The notes under the pieces were generated by a model. It did not search any database and was not told the origin of the DNA. It worked only from the letters and a program-made list of their open reading frames with translations. From Streptomyces tanashiensis (lineage in GTDB: Bacteria > Actinomycetota > Actinomycetes > Streptomycetales > Streptomycetaceae): a stretch of 64,000 nucleotides of DNA. Shown one piece after another: positions 16,800 through 24,587 of the stretch. Position numbers and translations under genes: made by a program. Position 1 is the stretch's first letter, and every line of letters starts with the position of its first letter. The stretch is taken from positions 1 to 64,000 of the forward strand of contig NZ_BMRZ01000006.1 of assembly GCF_014648895.1 (NCBI RefSeq), read 5' to 3'.

Positions 16800-18130
16800 C
16801 CGACATCCCCCGCCCGTACCGGAGCTACGTCTATGCCTACCCGCACAAGACGGCGTACCGCTCGCTCCCCGAGCGCCCCGAGCTGGCCGCGCTCTGGGCC
16901 GGGGAGCCGAAGGACGCCCTCTCCCTGTACGCGCACATACCGTTCTGCGAGGTCCGCTGCGGCTTCTGCAATCTCTTCACCCGGATCGGCGCCCCGGACG
17001 AGCTGACCACCCGCTACCTCGACGCCCTGGACCGCCAGGCCGCCGCGGTCCGGGAGGCCCTCGGGGACGCGTCGCCGGTGCGGTTCGCCACGGCCGCGTT
17101 CGGCGGCGGCACGCCGACCTTCCTCACGGCCGCCGAGCTGGAGCGGCTCTGCGACATCGCCGAGAAGCGGACGGGTGTGGACCTGCGGGCGGTGCCGCTG
17201 TCCGTGGAGACCTCACCGGCGACCGCGACCGCCGACCGGCTCGCGCTCCTCGCGGACCGGGGCGCGACCCGGCTCAGCATCGGTGTGCAGAGCTTCGTGG
17301 AGGCGGAGGCGCGGGCGGCGGTCCGGCCGCAGCACCGCGCGGACGTCGAGGCGGCGCTCGGCCGGATCCGGGACACCGGCGTGCCCGTGCTCAACATCGA
17401 CCTGATCTACGGCATCGACGGGCAGACCGAGCGGTCCTGGCGGGTCTCCCTGGACGCGGCCCTCGCCTGGCGTCCCGAGGAGCTGTACCTCTATCCGCTG
17501 TACGTGCGCCCGCTCACCGGTCTCGGCCGGATCCAGGACCCGGCGGCCGCCGACCGGGAGTGGGACGAGCGGCGTCTCCGTCTCTACCGGTACGGCCGGG
17601 ACCATCTCCTCGCGCACGGCTACGAGCAGGTGTCGATGCGGATGTTCCGCCGTGCGGACGCCGGTCCCGCCGGCCCGGACGACTACGCCTGCCAGACGGA
17701 CGGCATGATCGGCCTGGGCTGCGGCGCCCGCTCGTACACCTCGGCGCTGCACTACTCCTTCGACTACGCCGTCGACATGCGGGAGATCCGCTCGATCATC
17801 GACGCGTACACGGAGACGGAGGACTTCTCCCGCGCCGAGGTGGGCCGGGCGGTGGACGGGGACGAGGCCCGTCGCCGGCATCTGCTGCAGTCGCTGCTCC
17901 AGGCCGAGGGCATGCCGGTCGCCGGATACGAGGAGCGGTTCGGATCCTCGCCGTTCGCGGACTTCGCCGGGGAGCTCGGCCGCTTCGAGGCGTTCGGCTG
18001 GCTGGACGAGGGCGCCCCGGCGGGCCTGCTGCGGCTGTCGCCCGAGGGGCTCGCGCACTCGGACGGGCTCGGCCCCGAGCTGTTCTCCCCCGCCGTGCGG
18101 GCGGCGATGGCCGCGTACGAGACGAAGTAG
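16796..18130 (+). CDS. STM4012 family radical SAM protein (HemN-like)
   Basis: 444 residues. The radical SAM cluster motif is CEVRCGFC (Cys51, Cys55, Cys58), preceded by LYAHIPF as in HemN-like enzymes. Other HemN-like marks are FGGGTPTFL, ETSPATAT, RLSIGVQSF and NIDLIYGIDGQT, then a C-terminal HemN-type winged region. HemN relatives include coproporphyrinogen dehydrogenase and class C methyltransferases that use two SAM molecules. The first residues lack the heme-pathway context, and the neighbours argue for a dedicated role in this cluster. The GTG start overlaps STM4013 by 4 nt; STM4011 follows 9 nt downstream. Confidence 0.88.
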   Translation: MTDIPRPYRSYVYAYPHKTAYRSLPERPELAALWAGEPKDALSLYAHIPFCEVRCGFCNLFTRIGAPDELTTRYLDALDRQAAAVREALGDASPVRFATAAFGGGTPTFLTAAELERLCDIAEKRTGVDLRAVPLSVETSPATATADRLALLADRGATRLSIGVQSFVEAEARAAVRPQHRADVEAALGRIRDTGVPVLNIDLIYGIDGQTERSWRVSLDAALAWRPEELYLYPLYVRPLTGLGRIQDPAAADREWDERRLRLYRYGRDHLLAHGYEQVSMRMFRRADAGPAGPDDYACQTDGMIGLGCGARSYTSALHYSFDYAVDMREIRSIIDAYTETEDFSRAEVGRAVDGDEARRRHLLQSLLQAEGMPVAGYEERFGSSPFADFAGELGRFEAFGWLDEGAPAGLLRLSPEGLAHSDGLGPELFSPAVRAAMAAYETK

Positions 18131-18139
18131 GCGGCGACC

Positions 18140-19036
18140 GTGGATCTCACCCTGCTCTACCGGGGCCCGCTCTCCTCCTGCGACTTCGACTGCCCGTACT
18201 GTCCCTTCGCGAAGCGCCGGGACAGCCGGGAGCAGCTGCGCGCCGACCGGGCGGCGCTCGAACGCTTCACCGGCTGGGCCGCCGCGCAGACCGGGGACCG
18301 GCTGCGGATCCTGTTCACCCCCTGGGGCGAGGGTCTGGTGCGCTCCTGGTACCGGCGGGCACTGGTCGAGCTGTCCCGGCTGCCGCACGTGGAGCGGGTG
18401 GCGATCCAGACCAATCTGAGCTGCCGGACGGAGTGGCTGGCCGAGGCGGACCCGGAGAGCGTGGCCCTCTGGTGCACGTTCCACCCGGGGCAGACGCCGC
18501 CGGAGCGGTTCCTCGGGAAGTGCCGGGAGCTCGCGGAGCGGGGCGTGCGGTACAGCGTCGGCGTGGTCGGTCTTCCCGAGCACCGGGAGGACGCCCGCCG
18601 GCTGCGGGCCGCGCTGCCGCCGCACGTCTACCTCTGGGTGAACGCGGCCGAGGGCCACACGTACACCGACGCGGAGGCGGAGGGCTGGACGGAGCTCGAC
18701 CCGCTGTTCCCGTACAGCCGGCATCCGCACCGCTCGGCGGGGCTGCCCTGCCGCACCGGCGAGTCGGTGATCTCGGTGGACGGCGAGGGGACGGTGCGGC
18801 GCTGCCATTTCGTCAAGGCCGAGCTGGGGAACCTGTACGACGGCTCGTACCGCGCCGCCCTGCATCCCCGCGCCTGCCCCCTCGCCGTGTGCGACTGCCA
18901 CATCGGCTACGTCCACCTGGAGACGCTGCCGCTGTACGACGTGTTCGCGGGCGGGGTCCTGGAGCGGATCCCCGCCGCGCCGCCGGCCAGGGCCCGTCCG
19001 ACCCTGATCCGCCCGGCAGGCCCTACAGGGGCATGA
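18140..19036 (+). CDS. STM4011 family radical SAM protein with C-terminal extra cysteines
   Basis: 298 residues from GTG 18140. The CxxxCxxC motif is CDFDCPYC (Cys14, Cys18, Cys21) right at the N-terminus. The C-terminal part adds GLPCRTGE, RRCHFVK and CPLAVCDCHIGY, a cysteine set like a SPASM/twitch auxiliary cluster. Enzymes with this layout modify peptides or proteins (for example thioether or C-C crosslinks, epimerisation) or small molecules. It is the last gene of the five-gene operon and overlaps the convergent SGNH hydrolase gene by 14 nt. The product and substrate are unknown. Confidence 0.87.
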   Translation: MDLTLLYRGPLSSCDFDCPYCPFAKRRDSREQLRADRAALERFTGWAAAQTGDRLRILFTPWGEGLVRSWYRRALVELSRLPHVERVAIQTNLSCRTEWLAEADPESVALWCTFHPGQTPPERFLGKCRELAERGVRYSVGVVGLPEHREDARRLRAALPPHVYLWVNAAEGHTYTDAEAEGWTELDPLFPYSRHPHRSAGLPCRTGESVISVDGEGTVRRCHFVKAELGNLYDGSYRAALHPRACPLAVCDCHIGYVHLETLPLYDVFAGGVLERIPAAPPARARPTLIRPAGPTGA

Positions 19037-19817
19037 GGTCGGGGCGCTTGGCCTCGACGTGGTCGCCCGAGCTCTCGCCGCGCAGCCGGCGCCCGATCCA
19101 CGGCACCAGGTACTCCCTGGCCCAGTGGATGTCGTCGCGGCGCACCTCCAGCGTGCCGCGCGGCGGGACCGGCGGCCAGGGCTGGTCCGGGTCGGCGGGC
19201 ACCGGCAGGCCGAGGACCTGGGCGGCGCGCAGGGCGACGCGGGTGTGCCCCTCGGGCGAGAGGTGCAGCCGGTCGTCGTCCCAGGCGCGGCGGTCCTGGA
19301 CGGACTTCAGCGACCACAGGTCGAGGACCGGGCAGTCGTAGCGGTCGGCGATGGCCCGGACGTGACCGTTGTAGGTGGCGATCTTGCCGCGCAGGTGCTT
19401 GAGGAGGGTCACGCCGCGGGTGTCGAAGCCGGTGGTCACCATCACGGTACCGACGGCGGAGGTCAGTTCGGCGACGGCGCGCTCGAAGCGCTCGGCCACC
19501 TCGTCCGGGTCCGTTCCGGGGCGGATGATGTCGTTGCCGCCCGCGCAGAAGGTCACCAGGTCGGGGGCGAGCTCCTTCGCCCGGGGGACCTGTTCCGCCA
19601 CGATCTGGTCGAGAAGGCGCCCGCGTACGGCCAGGTTGGCGTAGCGGAAGGCGTCGTGCTCCGGCAGCTGGTCGGCGAGCAGGACCGCGAAGCGGTCCGC
19701 CCAGCCGACGAACGTCCCGTCGGGCCCGGGGTCTCCGACGCCCTCGGTGAAGCTGTCACCGATCGCCGCGTACGACCCGAATGCGTTGTTGTCTGTTGAT
19801 CTCGAATCGTCTGCCAC
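19023..19817 (-). CDS. SGNH/GDSL-family hydrolase
   Basis: 264 residues. Block I is GDSFTEG (nucleophile Ser22), block III is GGND and block V is DRLHLSPEGH with the catalytic Asp/His. No signal peptide is evident, so a cytoplasmic esterase or lipase-like enzyme is expected. It starts at the ATG at 19817. Its 3' end overlaps the STM4011 gene by 14 nt on the opposite strand. The substrate is unknown; similar proteins are common and single in Streptomyces. Confidence 0.88.
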   Translation of the reverse strand: MADDSRSTDNNAFGSYAAIGDSFTEGVGDPGPDGTFVGWADRFAVLLADQLPEHDAFRYANLAVRGRLLDQIVAEQVPRAKELAPDLVTFCAGGNDIIRPGTDPDEVAERFERAVAELTSAVGTVMVTTGFDTRGVTLLKHLRGKIATYNGHVRAIADRYDCPVLDLWSLKSVQDRRAWDDDRLHLSPEGHTRVALRAAQVLGLPVPADPDQPWPPVPPRGTLEVRRDDIHWAREYLVPWIGRRLRGESSGDHVEAKRPDLMPL

Positions 19818-19921
19818 GGGAGCACATCCTTCCCTTTCGGATGTGACCTACGCGACCGTAAGGAGGGGTTGACGCGGGGTGACATATGCCACCGATAAAG
19901 ATTCCGCCAAGCCGGAATACA

Positions 19922-19955
19922 CCGGAGGCCCGGCACCTACGTGCCGGGCCTCCGG
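19922..19955 (-). terminator. 15-bp perfect stem-loop after the LysM/M23 gene
   Basis: Arms 19922-19936 and 19941-19955 are exact reverse complements around the 4-nt loop ctac. It is 23 bp beyond the stop of the M23 gene on the minus strand and about 105 bp upstream of the SGNH start, so it most likely ends the riboswitch-controlled transcript. Confidence 0.82.
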
Positions 19956-19978
19956 AGGGCAGGCGCGCTGACGTGACG

Positions 19979-20950
19979 TCAGATGCTCACGCCGTGCTGG
20001 CGCAGAGCGGCCAGCGGGTCGATGTCGGAGCCGTACTCCGGCCCGGTGCGCATCTCGAAGTGCAGGTGCGGGCCGGTGACGTTGCCGGTCGCACCGGAGA
20101 GGCCGATCTGCTGGCCGCCGGTGACGGTCTCGCCGGCGGAGACGGAGATCGAGGACAGGTGGGCGTACTGCGAGAAGGTGCCGTCGGCGTGCTGGATGAC
20201 GACCTGGTTGCCGTACGCGCCGCCGTCGCCGGCGGAGTAGACGGTGCCGGGGCCGACCGCGACGACGGTGGTGCCGGTGGAGGCCATGAAGTCGACACCG
20301 GTGTGGTAGCCGGAGGACCACATGGAGCCCGCGGCGCGGTACGGGGTGGACATGCCGCCGCTGACGGGGGCGAACCAGCCGGAGGAGGAGGTCGTGCCGG
20401 CCGACGAGGACGGCGCGGAGGCGGACGACGAGGTGGAGGTCGTCTCGGCGGCGGCCGGGGCCGCGGGGCGCTCGCCGCCGCGGGAGGCGCGCGTGGTGTC
20501 GCCGTTCTTGCCGGAGCTCTGCGTGCTCTTGTGCGTGGTCGCCTTCGGCGCGGCGGCCTTGGCGGTGCTCTTCGCACCGAGGGTGAGCTTCATGCCGGGC
20601 AGGATGAGCGAGGGGTTCTCGCCGACGACCTGGCGGTTGTCCTTGTAGAGCTTCTGCCAGCCGCCCGCGAGGTGGTGCTCGGCGGCGATCTTCGACAGGT
20701 AGTCGCCGCGGACGACGGAGTACGTCTTCGGCGCGGCCTTCGCGGTGGTGGGCGCGGCCTCGACGGCGGCGGCCCTGACCTGGGCGACGGCCTGGGCGGG
20801 AGCGGCGGCCGGGACGGCCTGCTCGGCGGCGTGGGCGCCGGTGGCTCCGAGGAGCGGGAGGGCGACGACGGCCCCGCCGGTACCGGCGGCGGCGATGCCG
20901 CGGGTGAGGCGGTTGGACTTGGTGCGGCGGTGCTTACCCTTCGCGGGCAT
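19979..20950 (-). CDS. Secreted LysM-M23 cell-wall peptidase
   Basis: 323 residues from ATG 20950, which follows GAGAGGAATTCGCC. Residues 1-42 are a basic, then hydrophobic signal peptide ending GAHAAEQ. A LysM domain spans about 75-125 (TYSVVRGDYLSKIAAEHHL ... LILPGMKL). A Ser/Thr/Ala-rich linker follows, then an M23 domain with HTGVD (His216, Asp220) and PHLHFEM (His295-His297), the lytic endopeptidase zinc ligands. It should bind peptidoglycan and cleave peptide crosslinks outside the cell. The gene is alone between its c-di-AMP leader and a strong terminator, so its dose is probably set by the riboswitch, as for other Streptomyces resuscitation and wall-remodelling genes. Confidence 0.93.
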   Translation of the reverse strand: MPAKGKHRRTKSNRLTRGIAAAGTGGAVVALPLLGATGAHAAEQAVPAAAPAQAVAQVRAAAVEAAPTTAKAAPKTYSVVRGDYLSKIAAEHHLAGGWQKLYKDNRQVVGENPSLILPGMKLTLGAKSTAKAAAPKATTHKSTQSSGKNGDTTRASRGGERPAAPAAAETTSTSSSASAPSSSAGTTSSSGWFAPVSGGMSTPYRAAGSMWSSGYHTGVDFMASTGTTVVAVGPGTVYSAGDGGAYGNQVVIQHADGTFSQYAHLSSISVSAGETVTGGQQIGLSGATGNVTGPHLHFEMRTGPEYGSDIDPLAALRQHGVSI

Positions 20951-20964
20951 GGCGAATTCCTCTC

Positions 20965-21127
20965 CGGCGCCTGCGAGGTGAGCTGTCGGGTTCGGACTGG
21001 AGATGTCCGGCCGCGTTCTCACGCGGCTTCACCCCGAGCCGTCCTTCTTCGAGGGATCGGCGACTTACCTGGGTCCCCCGCTCCTGCCTTCTACGGGTGA
21101 GTGCGGATTCCGGTCGGTGGCAGGATT
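20965..21127 (-). promoter_or_regulatory. ydaO/yuaA-type cyclic di-AMP riboswitch
   Basis: Read on the minus strand, the leader contains in order the conserved elements of the Streptomyces ydaO motif: CCGCACTCACC, AGGCAGGAGCGGGGGACCCA, GGGGTGAAGCCGC, GGCCGGACATCTCCAGTCC and CCGACAGCTCACCTCGCAGG, ending about 15 nt before the start codon of the LysM/M23 gene. High c-di-AMP is known to switch such riboswitches off, lowering cell-wall hydrolase expression. The 5' boundary is approximate. Confidence 0.9.
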
Positions 21128-21482
21128 CGGCGGTCCGTCCGGAGTGAGCGAGACGCTAGACGAGTGGGGTCGGCGCGAACAAGCCACGGTTTTCAAGTGC
21201 TCCGGTATTCCGTGATATCCGGCCGGAATTCCGGTCACCCTCCGTGGATGACGGTCCCTCGATCTCCTTTTCCCGGGGGGTATTTGGAAAAGACGATCAG
21301 GCACGGTCCGTCACGGTTATGACGCTGCTCACGCGCCGATCCCCATCTCCCCTGCAACCGGGGCGGGTTATGCCTAACACCTCAATACGGACAGATCGCC
21401 CATTCCCGTCCGAGGGGGTGCGTGCCGCGGCCCGCACCCGAGATGATTGCCCCAGGAACCGATCTACAGAACAGGAGCAGCC
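21128..21482. other. 355-bp intergenic region with divergent promoters
   Basis: This holds the promoter of the riboswitch transcript (minus) and of the tyrosine phosphatase (plus). It is locally A/T-richer (for example around 21190-21300) than the surrounding genes. AGGAG just before 21483 is the phosphatase ribosome binding site. I see no further gene or clear operator. Confidence 0.5.
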
Positions 21483-22304
21483 GTGACGCAGCAGCTGCCG
21501 CAGGTCCCGCCCACCGAGGTCGACGAGCCCGAGCTGACGGAGGTCCGCAACTTCCGGGACGTGGGCGGCCTGCCGACGACGGACGGGCGCGCGGTCCGCC
21601 CCGGCCGGCTCTTCCGCAGCGGCCACCTGGCCCACGCGACGGCGGACGACGCCGCCTTCCTGGCCTCGCTCGGCCTGCACACCGTCTTCGACTTCCGCAA
21701 CGAGTCGGACCGGAAGGTCGAGGGCGCGGACGTCGACCTGCCCGGCGTGCGGAACGTGAACATACCCCTCAACGACCCGGCCGACGGCAAGGAGTTCTGG
21801 AAGCTGGTGCGCGACGGCGAGATCGCGCAGCTGCGGGAGATCCTCGGCGACGGCAAGGCGGCCGCCCGGATGTCCGATTCGTACCGGAAGATGATCGTCG
21901 AGCGGACCTCGGAACACAGCCGGATCCTCCACTCCATGGCGGAGGAGAGCGTCCCGGCCCTCATGCACTGCGCGGCCGGGAAGGACCGGGCCGGGCTCGC
22001 CATCGCGATCACCCTGCTCGCGGTCGGGGTCGAGCGGGAGGCGATCGAGGCGGACTACGTGAAGTCGAACGACCCGCACCGCCGCTACAAGGTGCGCCGC
22101 AGCTCCACCTCCCCGGACGCGATGTCGCCCGAGGTGATGGAGCTGCTGAGCCCGCTGTTCGACGCGCGGGTGGAGTATCTGCGGGCCGCCTTCGAGACGA
22201 TCGAGGCGACCTGGGGCTCGGTGGACACCTACCTCGCCGAGGGCCTCAAGCTGACCCCGGAGACCCGCGAGCGGCTGCGGGAGCGCCTGCTCACGGAGGC
22301 GTAG
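21483..22304 (+). CDS. Tyrosine-protein phosphatase (DSP/PTP-like)
   Basis: 273 residues from GTG 21483 (AGGAG upstream). The P-loop HCAAGKDRAG (162-171) has nucleophile Cys163 and Arg169, the bacterial C-x-x-G-K-D-R signature of Tyr-phosphatase family 3. The N-terminal VRNFRDVGGLPT and RPGRLFRSG are the other family hallmarks. It may dephosphorylate phosphotyrosine or phosphoinositide-like substrates in the cytoplasm. It converges on the DUF6126/XRE operon, with only 6 nt between stop codons. The real substrate is unknown. Confidence 0.92.
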   Translation: MTQQLPQVPPTEVDEPELTEVRNFRDVGGLPTTDGRAVRPGRLFRSGHLAHATADDAAFLASLGLHTVFDFRNESDRKVEGADVDLPGVRNVNIPLNDPADGKEFWKLVRDGEIAQLREILGDGKAAARMSDSYRKMIVERTSEHSRILHSMAEESVPALMHCAAGKDRAGLAIAITLLAVGVEREAIEADYVKSNDPHRRYKVRRSSTSPDAMSPEVMELLSPLFDARVEYLRAAFETIEATWGSVDTYLAEGLKLTPETRERLRERLLTEA

Positions 22305-22310
22305 CCCCGG

Positions 22311-22466
22311 CTACTGGTTCTGCCCGCCCAGCATGAAGAGCAGGTACAGGAAGCCGGCGAAGAGGTGGCCTGCGATCAGGTAGGCGAACAGTCGGAGCAC
22401 GAGCCCCTTGGGGAACTTGCCCTCACCGCGCTCCTCGCCGGTGACCGGTACGGACTTCTCGGACAT
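22311..22466 (-). CDS. Small single-pass membrane protein (DUF6126-like)
   Basis: 51 residues from ATG 22466, with GAAAGGAACGAG upstream. A charged N-terminus (EERGEGKFPKG) is followed by one or two short hydrophobic segments, LRLFAYLIAGHLFAGFLYLL. It lies 19 nt after the XRE-cupin gene and is very likely cotranscribed with it. I recall the same regulator/small-membrane-protein pair at the end of the S. coelicolor hopanoid locus. Its function is unknown. Confidence 0.78.
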   Translation of the reverse strand: MSEKSVPVTGEERGEGKFPKGLVLRLFAYLIAGHLFAGFLYLLFMLGGQNQ

Positions 22467-22485
22467 CTCGTTCCTTTCTGATGGG

Positions 22486-23115
22486 TCAGCGCCGGTGCGG
22501 GGTCCCGTCACCGAGGCACAGCTCGGCGGCGGGGCTCTGCATCAGGGTGTGGACGAAGAGCAGCTCGGCCCCGCCGGGTGTGGCGGCGCCGATCCGGTGC
22601 GGGGTCAGCGAGTCGAAGTGCGCGCTGTCCCCGGGATCGAGGACGTGGACGGCCTCGCCGAGGGCGAGCCGCACCCGTCCCTCCAGGACGTGGATCCACT
22701 CCTCGCCGGGGTGGACGCGCACGATGTCGGCCCGGGTGGCGTACGGCACGTGCACCCGCAGGCACTGGAGGGCGCGCCCGGCGCCGCCCGCCTGGCGGTA
22801 GATCCAGCCGTCGGCCTCGACGGGTTCGGAGCGGCCGGCCCGGACGACGGGGTCGCGCTCGGGGGGCGCCTCGCCCAGGAGCTCGGAGACCGTCGTACCG
22901 TAGATACGGGACAGGGCCAGCAGCATCGGCAGCGAGGGCTGCCGGTTCCCCGTCTCCAGGCGCGAGAGGTGGGCCGGCGAGAGACCGGCCCGCTGGGCGG
23001 CGGCCTCCAGGGTGAGTCCCCGGCGGCGGCGCAGGGCCCGCAGCTGCGGGGCGACGTCGGGCAGGACGCCGGGGGTGGCGGGGTCCGGGGAGGTCTCCCC
23101 GGGGACGTGGTCCAT
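22486..23115 (-). CDS. XRE-family regulator with C-terminal cupin domain
   Basis: 209 residues. An N-terminal HTH (LRALRRRRGLTLEAAAQRAG, then LSPAHLSRLETGNRQPSLPM) is followed from about residue 115 by a cupin (VHPGEEWIHVLEGRVRLALG, DPGDSAHFDS). XRE-cupin proteins typically sense a small metabolite in the cupin and repress their own operon. Two palindromes directly upstream (23137-23169) probably bind it. Its place after hpnO suggests a link to hopanoid or membrane-lipid control, but it could equally govern only itself and the small membrane protein. Confidence 0.9.
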   Translation of the reverse strand: MDHVPGETSPDPATPGVLPDVAPQLRALRRRRGLTLEAAAQRAGLSPAHLSRLETGNRQPSLPMLLALSRIYGTTVSELLGEAPPERDPVVRAGRSEPVEADGWIYRQAGGAGRALQCLRVHVPYATRADIVRVHPGEEWIHVLEGRVRLALGEAVHVLDPGDSAHFDSLTPHRIGAATPGGAELLFVHTLMQSPAAELCLGDGTPHRR

Positions 23116-23136
23116 GCGTCCATTCCGCCAGGATCG

Positions 23137-23169
23137 TGCCTCTGAGGCAAGTTTATTGCCTCAGAGGCA
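23137..23169 (-). promoter_or_regulatory. Two palindromic operator half-sites upstream of the XRE-cupin gene
   Basis: Two copies of the 13-bp palindrome TGCCTCWGAGGCA (23137-23149 and 23157-23169) lie 20 bp centre to centre, about two helical turns, with an A/T-rich TAAACT-containing spacer that could be a -10 element. The start codon is 22 bp downstream of the nearer copy. This is a strong candidate autoregulatory operator. Confidence 0.75.
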
Positions 23170-23201
23170 AACCCTTGTCGGGAATCGGTGTCGAGATCCG
23201 G

Positions 23202-24587
23202 TCAGCGCTGCGCGACCGCCTGCTTGACCAGCGTCTTCCCGAAGTCCCACATCAGCCCGCCGCCGCCGTGGGCGTCGTCCATGACCGCGGTGAAGGCCGT
23301 GACGAAGCGGTCCACGTCCGCCTCGTCGATGACCAGCGGCGGGATCAGCTTGATCACCTCCAGGTGGTCCCCGGAGACCTGGGTGAGGATCCGGTGCCGC
23401 TGGAGCAGCGGGACGACGACCATCTGGGCGAAGAGACCCTTGCGGGCCGCCTGGAGCATCGTCCAGCGCCCGCGCAGCCCGAGCGAGGACGGCCTCCCGA
23501 ACTCGATCCCGATCATCAGACCGCGCCCGCGGATCTCGTGCAGCAGCTCGTACCGCGGCACGAGCTCCCTCAGACGGCCCGAGAGCAGGTCGCCGATCCG
23601 CCGGGCGTGGGCGACGGTGCCCTCGTCCTCCATGACCGAGAGGACGGCGAGCCCGGCGGCCATGGCCTGCGCGTTCGATCCGAAGCTCGCCGAGTGCACC
23701 AGGACCCGGTCCATCGAGGAGTAGACCTTCTTGAAGATCCAGTCCTTGCCGAGGGTCGCCCCGACCGGCACGTAGCCGCCGGAGAGCGCCTTGGCGACGC
23801 AGACCAGATCCGGCTCGACGCCCTCCTCGTGCTGGTAGGCGTAGAAGTCTCCCGTCCTGCCGAGCCCCGTCTGCACCTCGTCCGCGACGAGCAGCGCGCC
23901 GTGCCGGTGCAGCAGCTCCTGGGCGCCCCGGAGGAAGCCCGGCGGCGCCTCGTGGACGCCCTTGCCCTGGATGGGCTCGACCACGAAGGCGGCCACGTCC
24001 CCCTTGCGCAGCTCCCGCTCCAGGGCGTCGAGGTCGCCCAGGGCGATCTCCGTGTCCGGCAGGAGCGGCTCGAAACCCTCCCGGAAGCCCTGCTCGCCGT
24101 TGACGGAGAGGGAGCCGGTGGTGAGCCCGTGGAAGGCGTGGGCACAGTAGAGGACCCTCGGCCGCCCGGTGGCGTACCGGGCGAACTTGAGGGCGGTCTC
24201 CACGGCCTCGGTGCCGCTGTTGCCGAAGAAGACCCGGTCGAGGTGCGGGCTGTGGCTGAGCAGCTTCTCGGCGAGCAGCCCCGGCAGCGGCTGGCAGTCG
24301 AAGCGGGTGAGGTCGGCGAGCTGGGCGTCCAGCACGTCGTGGAGGGCCTGGCGGACGACGGGGTGGTGCCGTCCGAGGCCCATCACGCCGAAGCCGGCGA
24401 GCATGTCGAGGTGGTCGACGCCGTCGGCGTCCCAGAAGTGGGCGCCCTCGGCCCGCTCGTAGACCTTGTCGAAGCCGATGGTGTGCAGCATGCGCGGCAG
24501 CTGGTGGTTGAGGTACCGGGCGTGCAGCTCGTACCGCTCCGCGCCGCGCTCGGAGAGCAGCGCCCGCAGGTCGAACCCACCGGTCAT
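23202..24587 (-). CDS. hpnO: Hopanoid-cluster PLP aminotransferase HpnO
   Basis: 461 residues, class III aminotransferase. Visible marks are FFGNSGTEAVETALKFAR (PLP phosphate loop), CAHAFHGLTTGSLS, VEPIQGKG, LVADEVQTGLGRTG and the PLP lysine at residue 266 in VAKALSGGY. HpnO converts the bacteriohopane side chain to aminobacteriohopanetriol. The ATG overlaps the hpnH stop (ATGA), so the two are translationally coupled. The upstream neighbours in S. coelicolor would be ispG and dxs; here hpnH is immediately adjacent. Other class III enzymes (acetylornithine or GABA type) look similar; the context decides. Confidence 0.87.
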   Translation of the reverse strand: MTGGFDLRALLSERGAERYELHARYLNHQLPRMLHTIGFDKVYERAEGAHFWDADGVDHLDMLAGFGVMGLGRHHPVVRQALHDVLDAQLADLTRFDCQPLPGLLAEKLLSHSPHLDRVFFGNSGTEAVETALKFARYATGRPRVLYCAHAFHGLTTGSLSVNGEQGFREGFEPLLPDTEIALGDLDALERELRKGDVAAFVVEPIQGKGVHEAPPGFLRGAQELLHRHGALLVADEVQTGLGRTGDFYAYQHEEGVEPDLVCVAKALSGGYVPVGATLGKDWIFKKVYSSMDRVLVHSASFGSNAQAMAAGLAVLSVMEDEGTVAHARRIGDLLSGRLRELVPRYELLHEIRGRGLMIGIEFGRPSSLGLRGRWTMLQAARKGLFAQMVVVPLLQRHRILTQVSGDHLEVIKLIPPLVIDEADVDRFVTAFTAVMDDAHGGGGLMWDFGKTLVKQAVAQR

